Assembly (NCBI RefSeq): GCF_002242805.1
Contig: NZ_MCGQ01000028.1
Location: 1 to 61,508 of the forward strand
From: Streptomyces diastatochromogenes
GTDB taxonomy: Bacteria; Actinomycetota; Actinomycetes; Streptomycetales; Streptomycetaceae
DNA length: 61,508 nt
Direction: 5' to 3'
Below the pieces are notes generated by a model. That model made no database searches. It was not told where the DNA came from and saw only the letters and a program-made list of their open reading frames with translations. A program made the translations under genes and the position numbers. Positions 33,636 through 43,402 of the stretch are shown here, piece by piece (the stretch's first letter is position 1; each line of letters opens with the position of its first letter).

Positions 33636-33805
33636 CACCGCCGAGCCGGACCCCGGCGGCACACCTCCCCCGCGTCTCGCGGGTGTCCTCCGTGCCGCTG
33701 GGACCACCCGGCCCAGGGGCGGAACCCCTGACCACCGCCGCAACGAGCGGATCAGCTGCATCCGGCCCCCTGGGCCGCCCGACGACTTACGGAGTACCCA
33801 GCGCC

Positions 33806-35554
33806 ATGCCCGTCCTGCAGATCGAAGGCGACAACTTCACGCTCGACGGAGAGCCGTTCCGGATCATCTCCGGTGGCCTGCACTACTTCCGCGTGCACCC
33901 CGACCAGTGGGCCGACCGTCTGCGCAAGGCCCGTCTGATGGGCCTCAACACGGTCGAGACCTATGTCCCGTGGAACCTCCACCAGCCACGGCCCGACACC
34001 TTCCGCCTCGACGCGGAACTCGACCTCCCGGCCTTCCTCGACCTCGCGGCCGCCGAAGGCCTGTACGTCCTGCTGCGTCCCGGCCCGTACATCTGCGCCG
34101 AGTGGGAAGGCGGCGGCCTGCCGTCCTGGCTCCTGTCCACCCCCGGCATCCGCCTGCGCAGCCAGGACCAGACCTACCTCGACGCCGTGGCGGACTACTT
34201 CTCCCGACTGCTTCCCCCGCTGCTGGACCGACTGGCCACCCGTGGCGGTCCCGTCCTGGCGGTGCAGGTGGAGAACGAGTACGGCGCCTACGACGACGAC
34301 ACCGCCCACCTCGCCCACCTGGCCGACCTGCTGCGCGGCCTGGGCGTGGACGTCCCGTTGTTCACCTGCGACCAGCCGGGCGATCTCGCACGCGGCACCC
34401 TCCCCGGCACGCTCGCCACCGCCAACTTCGGCAGCCAGTCCCGGCGCGGGCTCGCGGCCCTGCGCGCCCACCAGCCCACCGGCCCGTTGATGTGCACCGA
34501 GTTCTGGAACGGCTGGTTCGACCGCTGGGGCGGTCACCACGTCACCCGTGACCCCGCCCAGGCCGCCCAGGAACTCGACGAACTGCTGGGCATGGGCGCG
34601 TCGGTCAACCTGTACATGTTCCACGGCGGCACCAGCTTCGGCTTCACCAACGGCGCCAACGACAAGCACACCTACCGGCCCACCGTCAGCTCGTACGACT
34701 ACGACGCCCCCCTCGACGAGAGCGGCGACCCCACCGACAAGTACGACGCGTTCCGCGAGGTCATCGCCAAGTACGCGCCCGTGCCGACGGATCCGGTACC
34801 CCGGCGCGGCGCGAAGTTCACCGCACTCGGCGTCGCCCTGGCCGAGAGCGCCGCGCTGTTCGACAACCTGCCGGCCCTGGGCGCCCCGGTGACCGCCGAG
34901 CGCCCGCTGACCATGGAACAGCTCGGGCAGGACTTCGGATTCGTCCTCTACGAGACCGTCCTGCCCACGGCAGGCCCCGCGCTCCTGGAGCTGGAGGACA
35001 TACGCGACCGCGCCCAGATCTTCGTCGACGGCCAACCCGTCGGCGTCCTGGAGCGTGAGAACCACGAGCACGCCATCGCTCTCGTCGTCCCGCGCGCGGG
35101 CAGCGTCCTGCGCCTGCTGGTGGAGAACCAGGGACGGGTCAACTACGGGCCGGCCATCCACGACCGGAAGGGACTCCTCGGGCAGGTCCGCCTCAACGGC
35201 ACCGAACTCACCGGCTGGACCCAGCACCCGCTCCCCCTGCACTCGCTCGACGGGCTCGCCTTCACGAGCGGCCCGCCCGCCGTGGGTCCGGTCTTCCACC
35301 GCGGCACGTTCGACGTCGACGTACCGGCCGACACCTTCGTCCACCTGCCCGGCTGGACCAAGGGCAACGTGTGGGTGAACGGCTTCCACCTCGGCCGGTT
35401 CTGGTCCCGCGGTCCCCAGCGCTCGCTCTACGTGCCCGGACCCGTCCTGCGCCCGGGGCCGAACGAGATCACCGTGCTGGAGCTGCACGCCGCCCACCTG
35501 GCGCGCACCATCGATCTGCGTGCCACACCCGACCTCGGACCGACAGAGGAATAG
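33806..35554 (+). CDS. GH35 beta-galactosidase
   Basis: A 582-residue beta-galactosidase of family GH35 without a signal peptide, so cytoplasmic. The acid/base is Glu158 in VENEYG and the nucleophile is Glu232 in CTEFWNGWFDRWG; the N-terminal GGLHYFR and ETYVPWNLHQP are also typical of the family. Beta-sandwich domains follow. ATG 33806 is preferred, with GGAG 12 bases upstream; the frame extends to 33209 but that overlaps the binding-protein gene. It should split imported beta-linked galacto-oligosaccharides and ends the operon, with a terminator 24 bases on. Confidence 0.95.
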   Translation: MPVLQIEGDNFTLDGEPFRIISGGLHYFRVHPDQWADRLRKARLMGLNTVETYVPWNLHQPRPDTFRLDAELDLPAFLDLAAAEGLYVLLRPGPYICAEWEGGGLPSWLLSTPGIRLRSQDQTYLDAVADYFSRLLPPLLDRLATRGGPVLAVQVENEYGAYDDDTAHLAHLADLLRGLGVDVPLFTCDQPGDLARGTLPGTLATANFGSQSRRGLAALRAHQPTGPLMCTEFWNGWFDRWGGHHVTRDPAQAAQELDELLGMGASVNLYMFHGGTSFGFTNGANDKHTYRPTVSSYDYDAPLDESGDPTDKYDAFREVIAKYAPVPTDPVPRRGAKFTALGVALAESAALFDNLPALGAPVTAERPLTMEQLGQDFGFVLYETVLPTAGPALLELEDIRDRAQIFVDGQPVGVLERENHEHAIALVVPRAGSVLRLLVENQGRVNYGPAIHDRKGLLGQVRLNGTELTGWTQHPLPLHSLDGLAFTSGPPAVGPVFHRGTFDVDVPADTFVHLPGWTKGNVWVNGFHLGRFWSRGPQRSLYVPGPVLRPGPNEITVLELHAAHLARTIDLRATPDLGPTEE

Positions 35555-35577
35555 CCGGACGTCCACCACGACGCAAT

Positions 35578-35616
35578 GGGGTGCCTGGAGAGGACGTTGC
35601 CCCCTCCAGGCACCCC
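35578..35616 (+). terminator. Terminator of the ABC/GH35 operon
   Basis: Perfect 13-base stem (GGGGTGCCTGGAG and complement) with a 13-base loop, 24 bases after the GH35 stop and facing the end of the convergent small gene at 35642. Confidence 0.85.
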
Positions 35617-35641
35617 TGGTCGCACACCGTCGGATCCCGGT

Positions 35642-35989
35642 TCACTCCCTAAGGACGTGAAAAGTTCCACACACTACGAACCCTTCGCCAACCCCGTCCG
35701 AGACGATGAGCTTCATGTAGCGAGAGCGATGGCGCTCGGGGATGTTCACGAAATCGTCGATCTCGGCAAGGTGTTCGGCAGGGGCGATCGACAAGCTGGC
35801 GTAGTTGGATTTCAGTTTCATCCCCAACACGTCCAGGAACACGACGTCCACCGTCTCGCCGAACTCGCCACCGGCCTGGCTTCGCAAGACGAGTCTGCGG
35901 TGAGACACCTCGTACAGCCACGGGCGAAACGGGCGCCCGAAGTGCAGAGGAAGTTCCTCTTGGTGATCATCCATCGCCAGATCCTTCAC
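35642..35989 (-). CDS. Candidate immunity protein for the Rhs toxin
   Basis: A 115-residue protein I do not recognise. It begins at GTG 35989, only 4 bases after the Rhs stop, with GGAGG inside the Rhs 3' end as ribosome site, so the two are translationally coupled. It has no signal peptide or membrane segment and is mixed alpha/beta and rather acidic (AEHLAEIDDF; SDGVGEGFVVCG). Base composition is clearly less GC-rich than in the PKS genes. A small unknown cytoplasmic protein directly after a polymorphic toxin is usually its immunity protein; that is inference from position. Confidence 0.7.
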   Translation of the reverse strand: MKDLAMDDHQEELPLHFGRPFRPWLYEVSHRRLVLRSQAGGEFGETVDVVFLDVLGMKLKSNYASLSIAPAEHLAEIDDFVNIPERHRSRYMKLIVSDGVGEGFVVCGTFHVLRE

Positions 35990-35993
35990 GGCT

Positions 35994-38900
35994 TCAGCCT
36001 CCGGAGAACGGGTTGCCGACGACCTCGCCGTCCGAATACCAGGTTACTCGGGCTTGCGCAGACGCTGGGGCGGCCTTGATCTGCGCCAGCTCCCAAGCCG
36101 TGTAGTCACCAGGGTCGGGAGAGGCTACGCCTTTTTGTGATTCGGCGAGCCCGACAGGGTCCTCGATTCCGTCGAGATTGAAGTGAATCTGCGTACTGCT
36201 CTTCGGAGCAAGAGAGTTCCTGACAGTCGTCATCCAACTCGAGTCCTGAGGCCAGTCGGTGTACATCTTGGCGCCGGTGCGGTCTGCGAAGTCGGCGAGC
36301 GAGAACGGGTTGTCCTCGGTTTCCGTAAGTCCCAGCGCAATGGACGTGGGGCAGCCGTTGGAATTGTGAACCAGGATCGGCGTGGTACCGGCCAGCACAT
36401 AGTACGTGTGCAGTTGCTGGACGGTGAGGTTGTACATGTCCGCCGCGCCCGGGCGTGCCCGGACGGTGAGGATGCGGACGTGCCCGTTCGTGGCGGTGTT
36501 CAGGACGTGGTCGGTCTTGAGGTGGCCCGCCGGCACCCACGTGTGATCCGTGTCGTCCCAGAAGGGGTGATGGGACGTGGTGTGGATGATCGAGGAGTGG
36601 CCTGGTGCGGTCTGAACGGTGATGTCGACGAGGTCGTCGTCGTGGTGGACGAGTCTGGCCAGGACCTTACGAGAACCCTGGTGTCTGCCGGTGTGGGGAT
36701 CGGCGGCTTCGACGCGGTCACCCGGTTTGATCTTGCCGATGGGTTTGGTCTTCCGGCCTGCCATCAGCACCGGTGTCCGCGGATCGAAGCTGCAGAAGGG
36801 AACACCCTCCAGCACAGCCTCTTCCTCCAGGCCCTCGAGGCCGCCGCCGGCCATACCCGCGGCCAGATCACCGAGAGACTGGCACAGGCTTATGGCCTCG
36901 CAAGGGTTGCTCGGGACGTGCTTGATGTCGTCCCAGTGGTGATAGAACTGCTGGAACCCCTGGCAGGAGCTGGTCCACAGAAGATCTTCACCGTTGCACC
37001 GCTCACGGAAATAGAGCTCGACGTTACGCAGCGGGGAGAGGTCCGCACGGTAGGTCCCGTACCGCGCCATCATCCTGACGGTCGGGATGGGATGGGCCCG
37101 GTTGAAGCTCTTCAAGAGCTTCATCGGAGGCAGTGAGCCCTCGTCACCGGGGGCGTCGTAGCTGGTCCCGTCGTAGTCGGACGACTCCGGGTCGTTGTGC
37201 GACTTGTAGGTCCCGTAGGTGCCGTTACTGCCGGAGCAGAAGTGCGGGTAGCAGGATTCGAGCCCGCTCGGGTCGGACGAGGCGACCGGGTTGTCAGCGG
37301 CGTAGGTGTAGCCGCCCAGCTGCTGGGGGCTGGTCGTTTCCAGTATCGGGTCGGCGCTGATGAATTGGCCGAGGGTGGGGTCGTACTTGCGGGCGCCGAT
37401 GTCGGTGTAGCCGGTGCTGGTGTCCTGGGGTTTGCCGAGGTAGGAGCGGGTGGGGTCGGGCCAGGCTGTGGTGTTGGCGCTGGAGCGTTGCTGGCCGTAG
37501 GGGGTGTACTGCTGGCGGGCGACCTGCTGGGTGGTGGCGTCCATGGCCAGGGCCGCGGTGCCGTGCGGGTCGGTGAACAGGTACTTCAGTCCGCCGCCGG
37601 ACAGGCTGGAGCGGACCGCGACGGGCTGTCCGGCGGCGCCGCCGTGGGTGTAGGTGCGCAGCGCCCCCAGCAGGACGTTGGGGGTGACGCCGGTGTTGAC
37701 GACGATCTCGGTGTCGCCGGCGAAGAGGGTGGTCTGCGCCGGGTCACGGCGGATGAGCTGGTTGCCGTCGGCGTCGTACAGGTACTTGGTCGCGGTCGGG
37801 CTGGAGCCGGTCGTGTCGACCTCGGCCAGGTGACCCTCGTCGTCCCAGCTCAGGCTCTGACCCGGACCGGTGGTAGGCGTGCGCGTGTGCAGGTTGCCGT
37901 CGGCGTCGTAGACGAAGTTGGTGGGGTTGGTGCCGCCGGTGGTGGCGGTCAGGGTGTGGGGCTGGGCGCCGGTGGGGGTGCAGTTGGTGGTGCAGCCGTC
38001 GGTGTAGGTGGTGGTGCTGGTGGTGCCGGAGCTGCCGATGGCGTGGTCGACGCTCTGGTGGCGGTTGCCGATGGCGTCGTAGCTGAAGGACTGCCAGTAG
38101 GAACCGGGGCTGGTCGTGAGGGTGCTGCTGGTGGGCGGGTTGGCCGCGCAGTTGTCGTTGGCGGTCCAGGCGTCGGTCAGCCGGTCCAGGGTGTCGTAGC
38201 TGTAGCACTGCTGGTCGGTGACCGTGTTGCCGGTCTCCGACTGCTGGTCGGTGGTGGACGTCGGGTTACCCGAGGCGTCGTACGAGTACTTCGTGTCGTC
38301 CACCGTGGGTCCGGGCGCCTGGGTCCGCTCGACCAGACGGTCGGTCAGCCGACGGGTCTGGTCGTCGTAGCTGTACGTCGCCCACGCCGGGTTGGTCGAG
38401 GCACCGAAGGTGACCTTGGACGGCTCGGCGTAGTTGGTGTAGACGGTCGCGTCGACGTAAGTGTTGATGCTGCTGCTGGTCCTCGCCGGATTGCCCAGCG
38501 CGTCGCGGTCGTAGGTGATCGTCTCGTTGTTCAGGCCCTGCGTGCGCGGGTCGGCCTGGGTCTTCAGCAGCTGGTCGTTGGTCGAGTACGTGTAGGTCGT
38601 GGTGTACGTCGACGGCAGCGGCGCCTCGGAGGCCGGCAGGGTGATCTTCGTGCCGGTGGGCTTGCCGAGGGTGGTGTAGCCGGTGGTGGCGACCGTGTAG
38701 CCGCCGGTGGTGCCCTGGACGTAGCGGGTGGAGGAAGTCGGCAGGCCGATGCGCAGGGTGTCGTACGCCCAGGAGGCGAACTGGAAGTTGGACTTGGACT
38801 TGTCCGTGGCGGTGAGCTTGCGGCCCAGGAGGTCGTAGGTGTAGTCGAGTTCGACCTTCTTGGCGTCCGTGGCAGAGGTCAGGTTGCCCGCGTCGTCGTA

Positions 38901-41900
38901 GCCGTAGCTGCTCCCGCCCGCGTCCGGGTCGGTCTGGGACTTCTTGCGGCCGAGCAGGTCGTAGTCGAACGTCCACACCGACTTGTCCGGGCCCGTGACC
39001 TGATGCTGCTGACCCGCGGCGGTGTAGCCATAGGTGGTGGCCGAGGTGGTACCACCCGTGGTGGTGAAGCCGGAGGCGGCGGACCCGGACAGGCTCGGCG
39101 CGCTGGTGTACTGGTCCAGCTCGGTGGTCTGACCGCGGGCATTGACCACCTTGGAGGAGGCAACCCCGCCCTTCGGGGGCAGGACGGTGGTCCTGTCCCC
39201 GGTGTAGGCGGTGGTCGTGGCCCAGGTCTTGGCGCCGTCGTGCTCCTCGGTGACCAGGTCGGCCCGGCCCTGCCCGTCGTAGTCGGTGACGGTGGTGTCG
39301 GGGAGAGAGACCTGGGAGACCGAGATCAGAGCGTTGCCGGGGTTGCCGCCCACGGCGTAGGCGTTGTTGGTGGAGACCGTCCAGCCGTGCGAGTCATACT
39401 GGGTGTCCGAGACCTCGGTGCTGGAGTTCTCCCCCGTCGCCTGGACCTGGAGCGGCCGCAGCATGGCGTCGTACAGCGTCTCGCTGGTCTGGTAACTACC
39501 GCTGTCCAGCAGCGAGTTGGATGCGACGACCGACGGTGCCGACTGGGACAGGCTGTAGGTGTAGGTCATGTTCGCCGGCGCGCTGTTGGCCTTGACCTCG
39601 TTCGGCAGCCACACCGCCGTGAGGCGGCCGAGCGCGTCGTACGTCAGTGAGGTCAGCAGGCCGGCCGCGTCCGTCTTGGCGGTGGGCAGGGCCCGGGCCG
39701 GGTCCAGGGTGGCGGTGGTGAGCTGGCAGTCCTTGGACGAGACCGTGACCGTGGAGCAGTCCACCCCGGGCGTGACCTGGGTGATGGTCGTGTTGCTGGT
39801 GGGAAGCGCGCCGCTGGCGGGAGTGTAGGAGGTGAGGACGGTCTGGGCGAGGCTCTTGCCGTCCGGCGAGGTGGAGTTGGGGGTTCGGGTGGCCTTCGTG
39901 GCACGGCCGTAGGAGTCGTATCGGGTGGCGGTCTGGTCGACGAAGGCCGTGCCGGTCGCGCCACTGGCGGACGACGCCTTCTGGACCAGGGTGACGTCAC
40001 CCAACTTGGGCAGGGCCGGGTTCTGCTGGCCGTCGCCGTCATAGGCGAAGCCGTTGGTGTCGTAGGAGGTGCGGGTGTCGGCGATCAGCGTGCCGCTGGG
40101 GGTGGCGCCGGCGCTGGAGCAGTCCTGGGCCGTGGTGATGGTCTCGGCCGGCAGCACCAGGGTGTCCGGACTCCCGGTGAGATAGCGGGTGTAGGTGCAC
40201 TTGGCGACGTTGTCGCTGTCAGCGGTCTCGCCCCGGTCGTCGGCCTGAACGGCCATGCCCGTCGTGGACTTGCCCAGGGTCGTGTTGTAGAAGGTGTCGG
40301 CCTCTGTCTTGCGCCAGCCGTACGACACGGACTGACGGGTCAGGCTCTTGGCGGGGCGGACCATCTGTGCCGTCAGGTCCGGCAGGCCGCTGCGGTTGCG
40401 GCTGGCCGTGGGACCGATGACCGTGGGCACGCTCACAACAGCCTTGTCCAGGCTGCCCGTGGCGCTGGTGTAGGTGTCGGTCTCGAACGTCTGCCCCGCC
40501 AGCGCGTTGTCGTCGGCGACCGACGTGGCACCGTCCTGGCTGGTCAGGGCGGGCACCGAACGGGTCTTGCCGCCGGGCAGGGTGTCCCCGTTCATGCCCA
40601 GGAAGTAGTACGTCTTCGTCAGCGTCTTCTGGTCGTGGACCTGGGCGCCGTTCGTTTTGTGGAAGACGTTGGGGTCACCGGTGGTGACGTCCACCTCCGG
40701 GTAGCCCCGGAACTGCCCCCAGGTGCGGTTCTTGGCCTTGACGAGTTCGTTGTCGTCGTGGTGCCAGCCGGGGTTGCCCTTGTAGGCGTAGTCCGTCTCC
40801 AGCTCGGGCTGGGTGCCGTCCTGGTAGGAGTTGTGCTTGTCTTCGGTGACGACCGAGCTGACCTTGTACCTGTAGAACCAGTCCATCCATGGCGCCGGCT
40901 GACCCGTCGGCGTCCAGTACACCGGGAAGCACGAGAGCGTGTTGGTCGACGCGAACGTCTGGGCTGCCGCGTCCGTCGGGTCGTTCGGGTCGCTCGCCGG
41001 GGCGCTGGAACAGTCCGGGCGGTCGTAGGTGACGGTGGTCTCGGCGCCCGTCTCGCTGGTGACCGTCTGGATGCGGTCGTGGTACATCAGCGGCATCTGC
41101 GGGATCGTCCCGACCCGGTTGGGCAGTTGCAGCGGCGGGTCGAAACTCACCGTCGGCGTGGAGGTGCTGCCAGTGGCGCCGCCCAGGGTGTCCAGGCCGG
41201 TGTGCTGGACGGAGTCCAGCCACAGGGTGGGGGCGTGGTCGCCGCCGTCCGGGAAGGACTCGGTGAAGCTGTACTTGTCGACCTGCTTCGTCGCCCCGCC
41301 CACCTGGATCTGCGTGGTGATCGTGGTCAGCCGCTTGCGCGACCAGAAGCTCGGGCCGTGGTTGGTGCAATTGGTCGAGCCCGAGGTGCAGTTCAGGTCT
41401 ACCGGCACGTCCGGCCAGTACGCGGCGTTGGCGGCGGTGAACTGGCTGTCGGCGCATGTGTTGCCGGACGGGGTGCCCGGGATGCAGCGTTCCGCGGTGT
41501 CGAAGAGGATCTGCGCCGGCGCGGTGCCCGAGTAGACCGTCGACGACGTCATGCCGTAGTCGATCCGGGACAGGGTGCCGCCGCGGATGTAGGAAACCGC
41601 GGTGTCCTTCACGTCCGCGCCGTAGTAGCCCGTTTCCGGCGAGTAGTACCAGGCCGTGGCGTTGCCATGGGTGTCGACCGCGTAGTCCAGGTTGAACCGG
41701 TACCCCAACGTGCACGAGGTGGACGCGAAGTCCGTGCTGTCCGGGCAGTCGGATACGCCACCGTGGGCGTGGTAGACCGGCTCGGTCCACACGGACTTCG
41801 TCTCGTCCTTGCCGCTGGACCAGCCCGGCAGCCGGTTGAGGCCGAAGAAGTACTGCACGCCCCCTTCGGTGACCTTGAAGTACTCGCCGTTCGCCGTGCC

Positions 41901-43142
41901 GTTCGTGGCGTTGGTCAAGTCCTCGATCTTGGTGGTGGCGCTGTCGTCAGCCGGGTGGAACGTCTTGGTCGAGTCGTCGTAGACGATGTCGGTGGACTTG
42001 CCGTTCAGCGACAGAGTGAGGATCTGGCCCGCCCAGCACTGGTCGCCGTCGTTCTTCGGCGCCCCGGACGAGGAGTCGTCTTTGCAGGACTTGTACGTGC
42101 GCTCTACGTAGTTCTCCGTCGAACTCCAGCCGTCGCCCAGCCACGAGGACTGGTTGTTGGTCCCCTCGGTGCGCGCGTCCTGGCTGGAGGAGCTGTAGGA
42201 GAGATCGACGTTCGGGACCGCGCCGCCGGTCGCCGGTGGCACCGAGATCGGGTAGCTGTACGTGAACGCGCCCGTGTTTCCCGAGGTCGACCAGGAGCCG
42301 CCCGGCGACAGGCTCGTCGCCGAGTAGTCACCGGCGGAGCCCGAGGTGCCCGAGGTCGCGGCCATGACGACCATCGCGCCGGACGACGCCGTCGCCGACC
42401 GGGCCGAGCCGACGGCACTGGAAGCGGCCACGGCCGCACCAGGTACGGAGACCTGCGCGGACAGCGGCGTTCCGGGAGCGGTGCGCACCGGAGCCTGGAC
42501 CTGGCACTTGGCCAGCTTCGGCGTGGTCAGCGCGCAGGCGGGCAGCTGTACCAGGTGCAGGCGCGCGGCGAAGTCGCCGCCGAAGGCGTAGCGGAACGAC
42601 GAGTCGTCGACCCGCAGTGCGACCTTTCCGCCACCCGGGCGGGTGCGCTGGAGAGTGAAGAGCAGACCGTGAACACCCGCCGCGTGCGCGGCCTTCTGGT
42701 CCAGCACGGTCACCCGCACGCGCTGGGCTTCGGTGACGGCGGTGGCCGCAGGCCGAGTACCGGCTCCGGCGGCGAGCAGGACGGGTGTGTGACCGGCCCG
42801 CACTTGAGTCGCCCTGGCGGTCAGCCGCGTGGAGGCAGCCGCGACGGGCAGCGTGACCTCGGCGCTGCCCGGCGCGGGGAGCTTCGCGTGCCCGGCCGGG
42901 TCGAAGTGCTTGAACCCCTTCCGCGCGGGGCCGCGCTTGGGCGTGGCGTGAGTGAAGGGGATCCGCTTGTCGTGCGGAGCCGCCGGCGCCGACACGTGTC
43001 GGTGTTCCGGAGAGGCCGCGACGGCCACACCGGCCGGCAGCAGACCCAGCACCAGGGTGCCTGTGCTGATCACCGCCGTGCGCCGAACCCGCCGGGCGAC
43101 CCGGGTCGCCCGGCCGGATCTCCACCCCGTGGTCCACGCCAT
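35994..43142 (-). CDS. Secreted Rhs/YD-repeat polymorphic toxin with Hint domain
   Basis: A 2,382-residue protein. A long twin-arginine-rich n-region and hydrophobic core (TGTLVLGLLPAGVAVAA) form a signal peptide (about 1-43). A SpvB/TcdB-like region (about 270-800) precedes many YD repeats (about 1050-1850, e.g. YDALGRLTAVW). The Rhs core lies near 1890-1950 (LGKPQDTSTGYTDIGARKYDP, ending NPVASSDPSGL). A Hint autoprocessing domain runs from Cys2117 (CSFDPRTPVL) to HN (VHNSN, about 2262), with HTTSHHPFW between. The last 120 residues (GCPTSIALGL to NPFSGG) are an unrecognised toxin tip. The Rhs shell probably encloses the tip and Hint cleaves it free. Confidence 0.93.
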   Translation of the reverse strand: MAWTTGWRSGRATRVARRVRRTAVISTGTLVLGLLPAGVAVAASPEHRHVSAPAAPHDKRIPFTHATPKRGPARKGFKHFDPAGHAKLPAPGSAEVTLPVAAASTRLTARATQVRAGHTPVLLAAGAGTRPAATAVTEAQRVRVTVLDQKAAHAAGVHGLLFTLQRTRPGGGKVALRVDDSSFRYAFGGDFAARLHLVQLPACALTTPKLAKCQVQAPVRTAPGTPLSAQVSVPGAAVAASSAVGSARSATASSGAMVVMAATSGTSGSAGDYSATSLSPGGSWSTSGNTGAFTYSYPISVPPATGGAVPNVDLSYSSSSQDARTEGTNNQSSWLGDGWSSTENYVERTYKSCKDDSSSGAPKNDGDQCWAGQILTLSLNGKSTDIVYDDSTKTFHPADDSATTKIEDLTNATNGTANGEYFKVTEGGVQYFFGLNRLPGWSSGKDETKSVWTEPVYHAHGGVSDCPDSTDFASTSCTLGYRFNLDYAVDTHGNATAWYYSPETGYYGADVKDTAVSYIRGGTLSRIDYGMTSSTVYSGTAPAQILFDTAERCIPGTPSGNTCADSQFTAANAAYWPDVPVDLNCTSGSTNCTNHGPSFWSRKRLTTITTQIQVGGATKQVDKYSFTESFPDGGDHAPTLWLDSVQHTGLDTLGGATGSTSTPTVSFDPPLQLPNRVGTIPQMPLMYHDRIQTVTSETGAETTVTYDRPDCSSAPASDPNDPTDAAAQTFASTNTLSCFPVYWTPTGQPAPWMDWFYRYKVSSVVTEDKHNSYQDGTQPELETDYAYKGNPGWHHDDNELVKAKNRTWGQFRGYPEVDVTTGDPNVFHKTNGAQVHDQKTLTKTYYFLGMNGDTLPGGKTRSVPALTSQDGATSVADDNALAGQTFETDTYTSATGSLDKAVVSVPTVIGPTASRNRSGLPDLTAQMVRPAKSLTRQSVSYGWRKTEADTFYNTTLGKSTTGMAVQADDRGETADSDNVAKCTYTRYLTGSPDTLVLPAETITTAQDCSSAGATPSGTLIADTRTSYDTNGFAYDGDGQQNPALPKLGDVTLVQKASSASGATGTAFVDQTATRYDSYGRATKATRTPNSTSPDGKSLAQTVLTSYTPASGALPTSNTTITQVTPGVDCSTVTVSSKDCQLTTATLDPARALPTAKTDAAGLLTSLTYDALGRLTAVWLPNEVKANSAPANMTYTYSLSQSAPSVVASNSLLDSGSYQTSETLYDAMLRPLQVQATGENSSTEVSDTQYDSHGWTVSTNNAYAVGGNPGNALISVSQVSLPDTTVTDYDGQGRADLVTEEHDGAKTWATTTAYTGDRTTVLPPKGGVASSKVVNARGQTTELDQYTSAPSLSGSAASGFTTTGGTTSATTYGYTAAGQQHQVTGPDKSVWTFDYDLLGRKKSQTDPDAGGSSYGYDDAGNLTSATDAKKVELDYTYDLLGRKLTATDKSKSNFQFASWAYDTLRIGLPTSSTRYVQGTTGGYTVATTGYTTLGKPTGTKITLPASEAPLPSTYTTTYTYSTNDQLLKTQADPRTQGLNNETITYDRDALGNPARTSSSINTYVDATVYTNYAEPSKVTFGASTNPAWATYSYDDQTRRLTDRLVERTQAPGPTVDDTKYSYDASGNPTSTTDQQSETGNTVTDQQCYSYDTLDRLTDAWTANDNCAANPPTSSTLTTSPGSYWQSFSYDAIGNRHQSVDHAIGSSGTTSTTTYTDGCTTNCTPTGAQPHTLTATTGGTNPTNFVYDADGNLHTRTPTTGPGQSLSWDDEGHLAEVDTTGSSPTATKYLYDADGNQLIRRDPAQTTLFAGDTEIVVNTGVTPNVLLGALRTYTHGGAAGQPVAVRSSLSGGGLKYLFTDPHGTAALAMDATTQQVARQQYTPYGQQRSSANTTAWPDPTRSYLGKPQDTSTGYTDIGARKYDPTLGQFISADPILETTSPQQLGGYTYAADNPVASSDPSGLESCYPHFCSGSNGTYGTYKSHNDPESSDYDGTSYDAPGDEGSLPPMKLLKSFNRAHPIPTVRMMARYGTYRADLSPLRNVELYFRERCNGEDLLWTSSCQGFQQFYHHWDDIKHVPSNPCEAISLCQSLGDLAAGMAGGGLEGLEEEAVLEGVPFCSFDPRTPVLMAGRKTKPIGKIKPGDRVEAADPHTGRHQGSRKVLARLVHHDDDLVDITVQTAPGHSSIIHTTSHHPFWDDTDHTWVPAGHLKTDHVLNTATNGHVRILTVRARPGAADMYNLTVQQLHTYYVLAGTTPILVHNSNGCPTSIALGLTETEDNPFSLADFADRTGAKMYTDWPQDSSWMTTVRNSLAPKSSTQIHFNLDGIEDPVGLAESQKGVASPDPGDYTAWELAQIKAAPASAQARVTWYSDGEVVGNPFSGG

Positions 43143-43172
43143 GTTCTACGTCCCCTCCTGGTCCAAGAGGGA

Positions 43173-43234
43173 GACACAAGTCGTCCACGCCCCCCGCAGG
43201 CGCTCACGCTAGGGCGTGGAGTCGACACAAGTCG
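43173..43234 (-). promoter_or_regulatory. Nested repeats upstream of the rhs gene
   Basis: GACACAAGTCG is repeated exactly at 43173-43183 and 43224-43234. Between them lies the inverted repeat TCCACGCCC (43184-43192) / GGGCGTGGA (43212-43220). The element is 31 to 92 bases upstream of the rhs start and could be an operator or leader structure. Confidence 0.45.
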
Positions 43235-43402
43235 CAAAGCATCTGCACATGAACAGCAAAGGAATCATCCGGACTCGAACGCAAGTCAGTGCAGATCCAT
43301 CAATTGCAGTCTGTGAACTGATACTTGACGATCCATGGGCGATGGACGGACCCCCGGCAGCAGGACCCGGGCGGGGGCCGTCGGCCCCGCACCCGCTGTG
43401 GT

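Noticed and set aside
33636..33805. Weak stem (GCGGCAC / GTGCCGC) between the binding-protein and GH35 genes
   Set aside because: Only 7 bases with a long loop; not enough for a terminator between genes that look co-transcribed.
37197..43316. Two long plus-strand frames opposite the rhs gene
   Set aside because: Low-complexity Gly/Val/Arg shadows of the YD-repeat gene.
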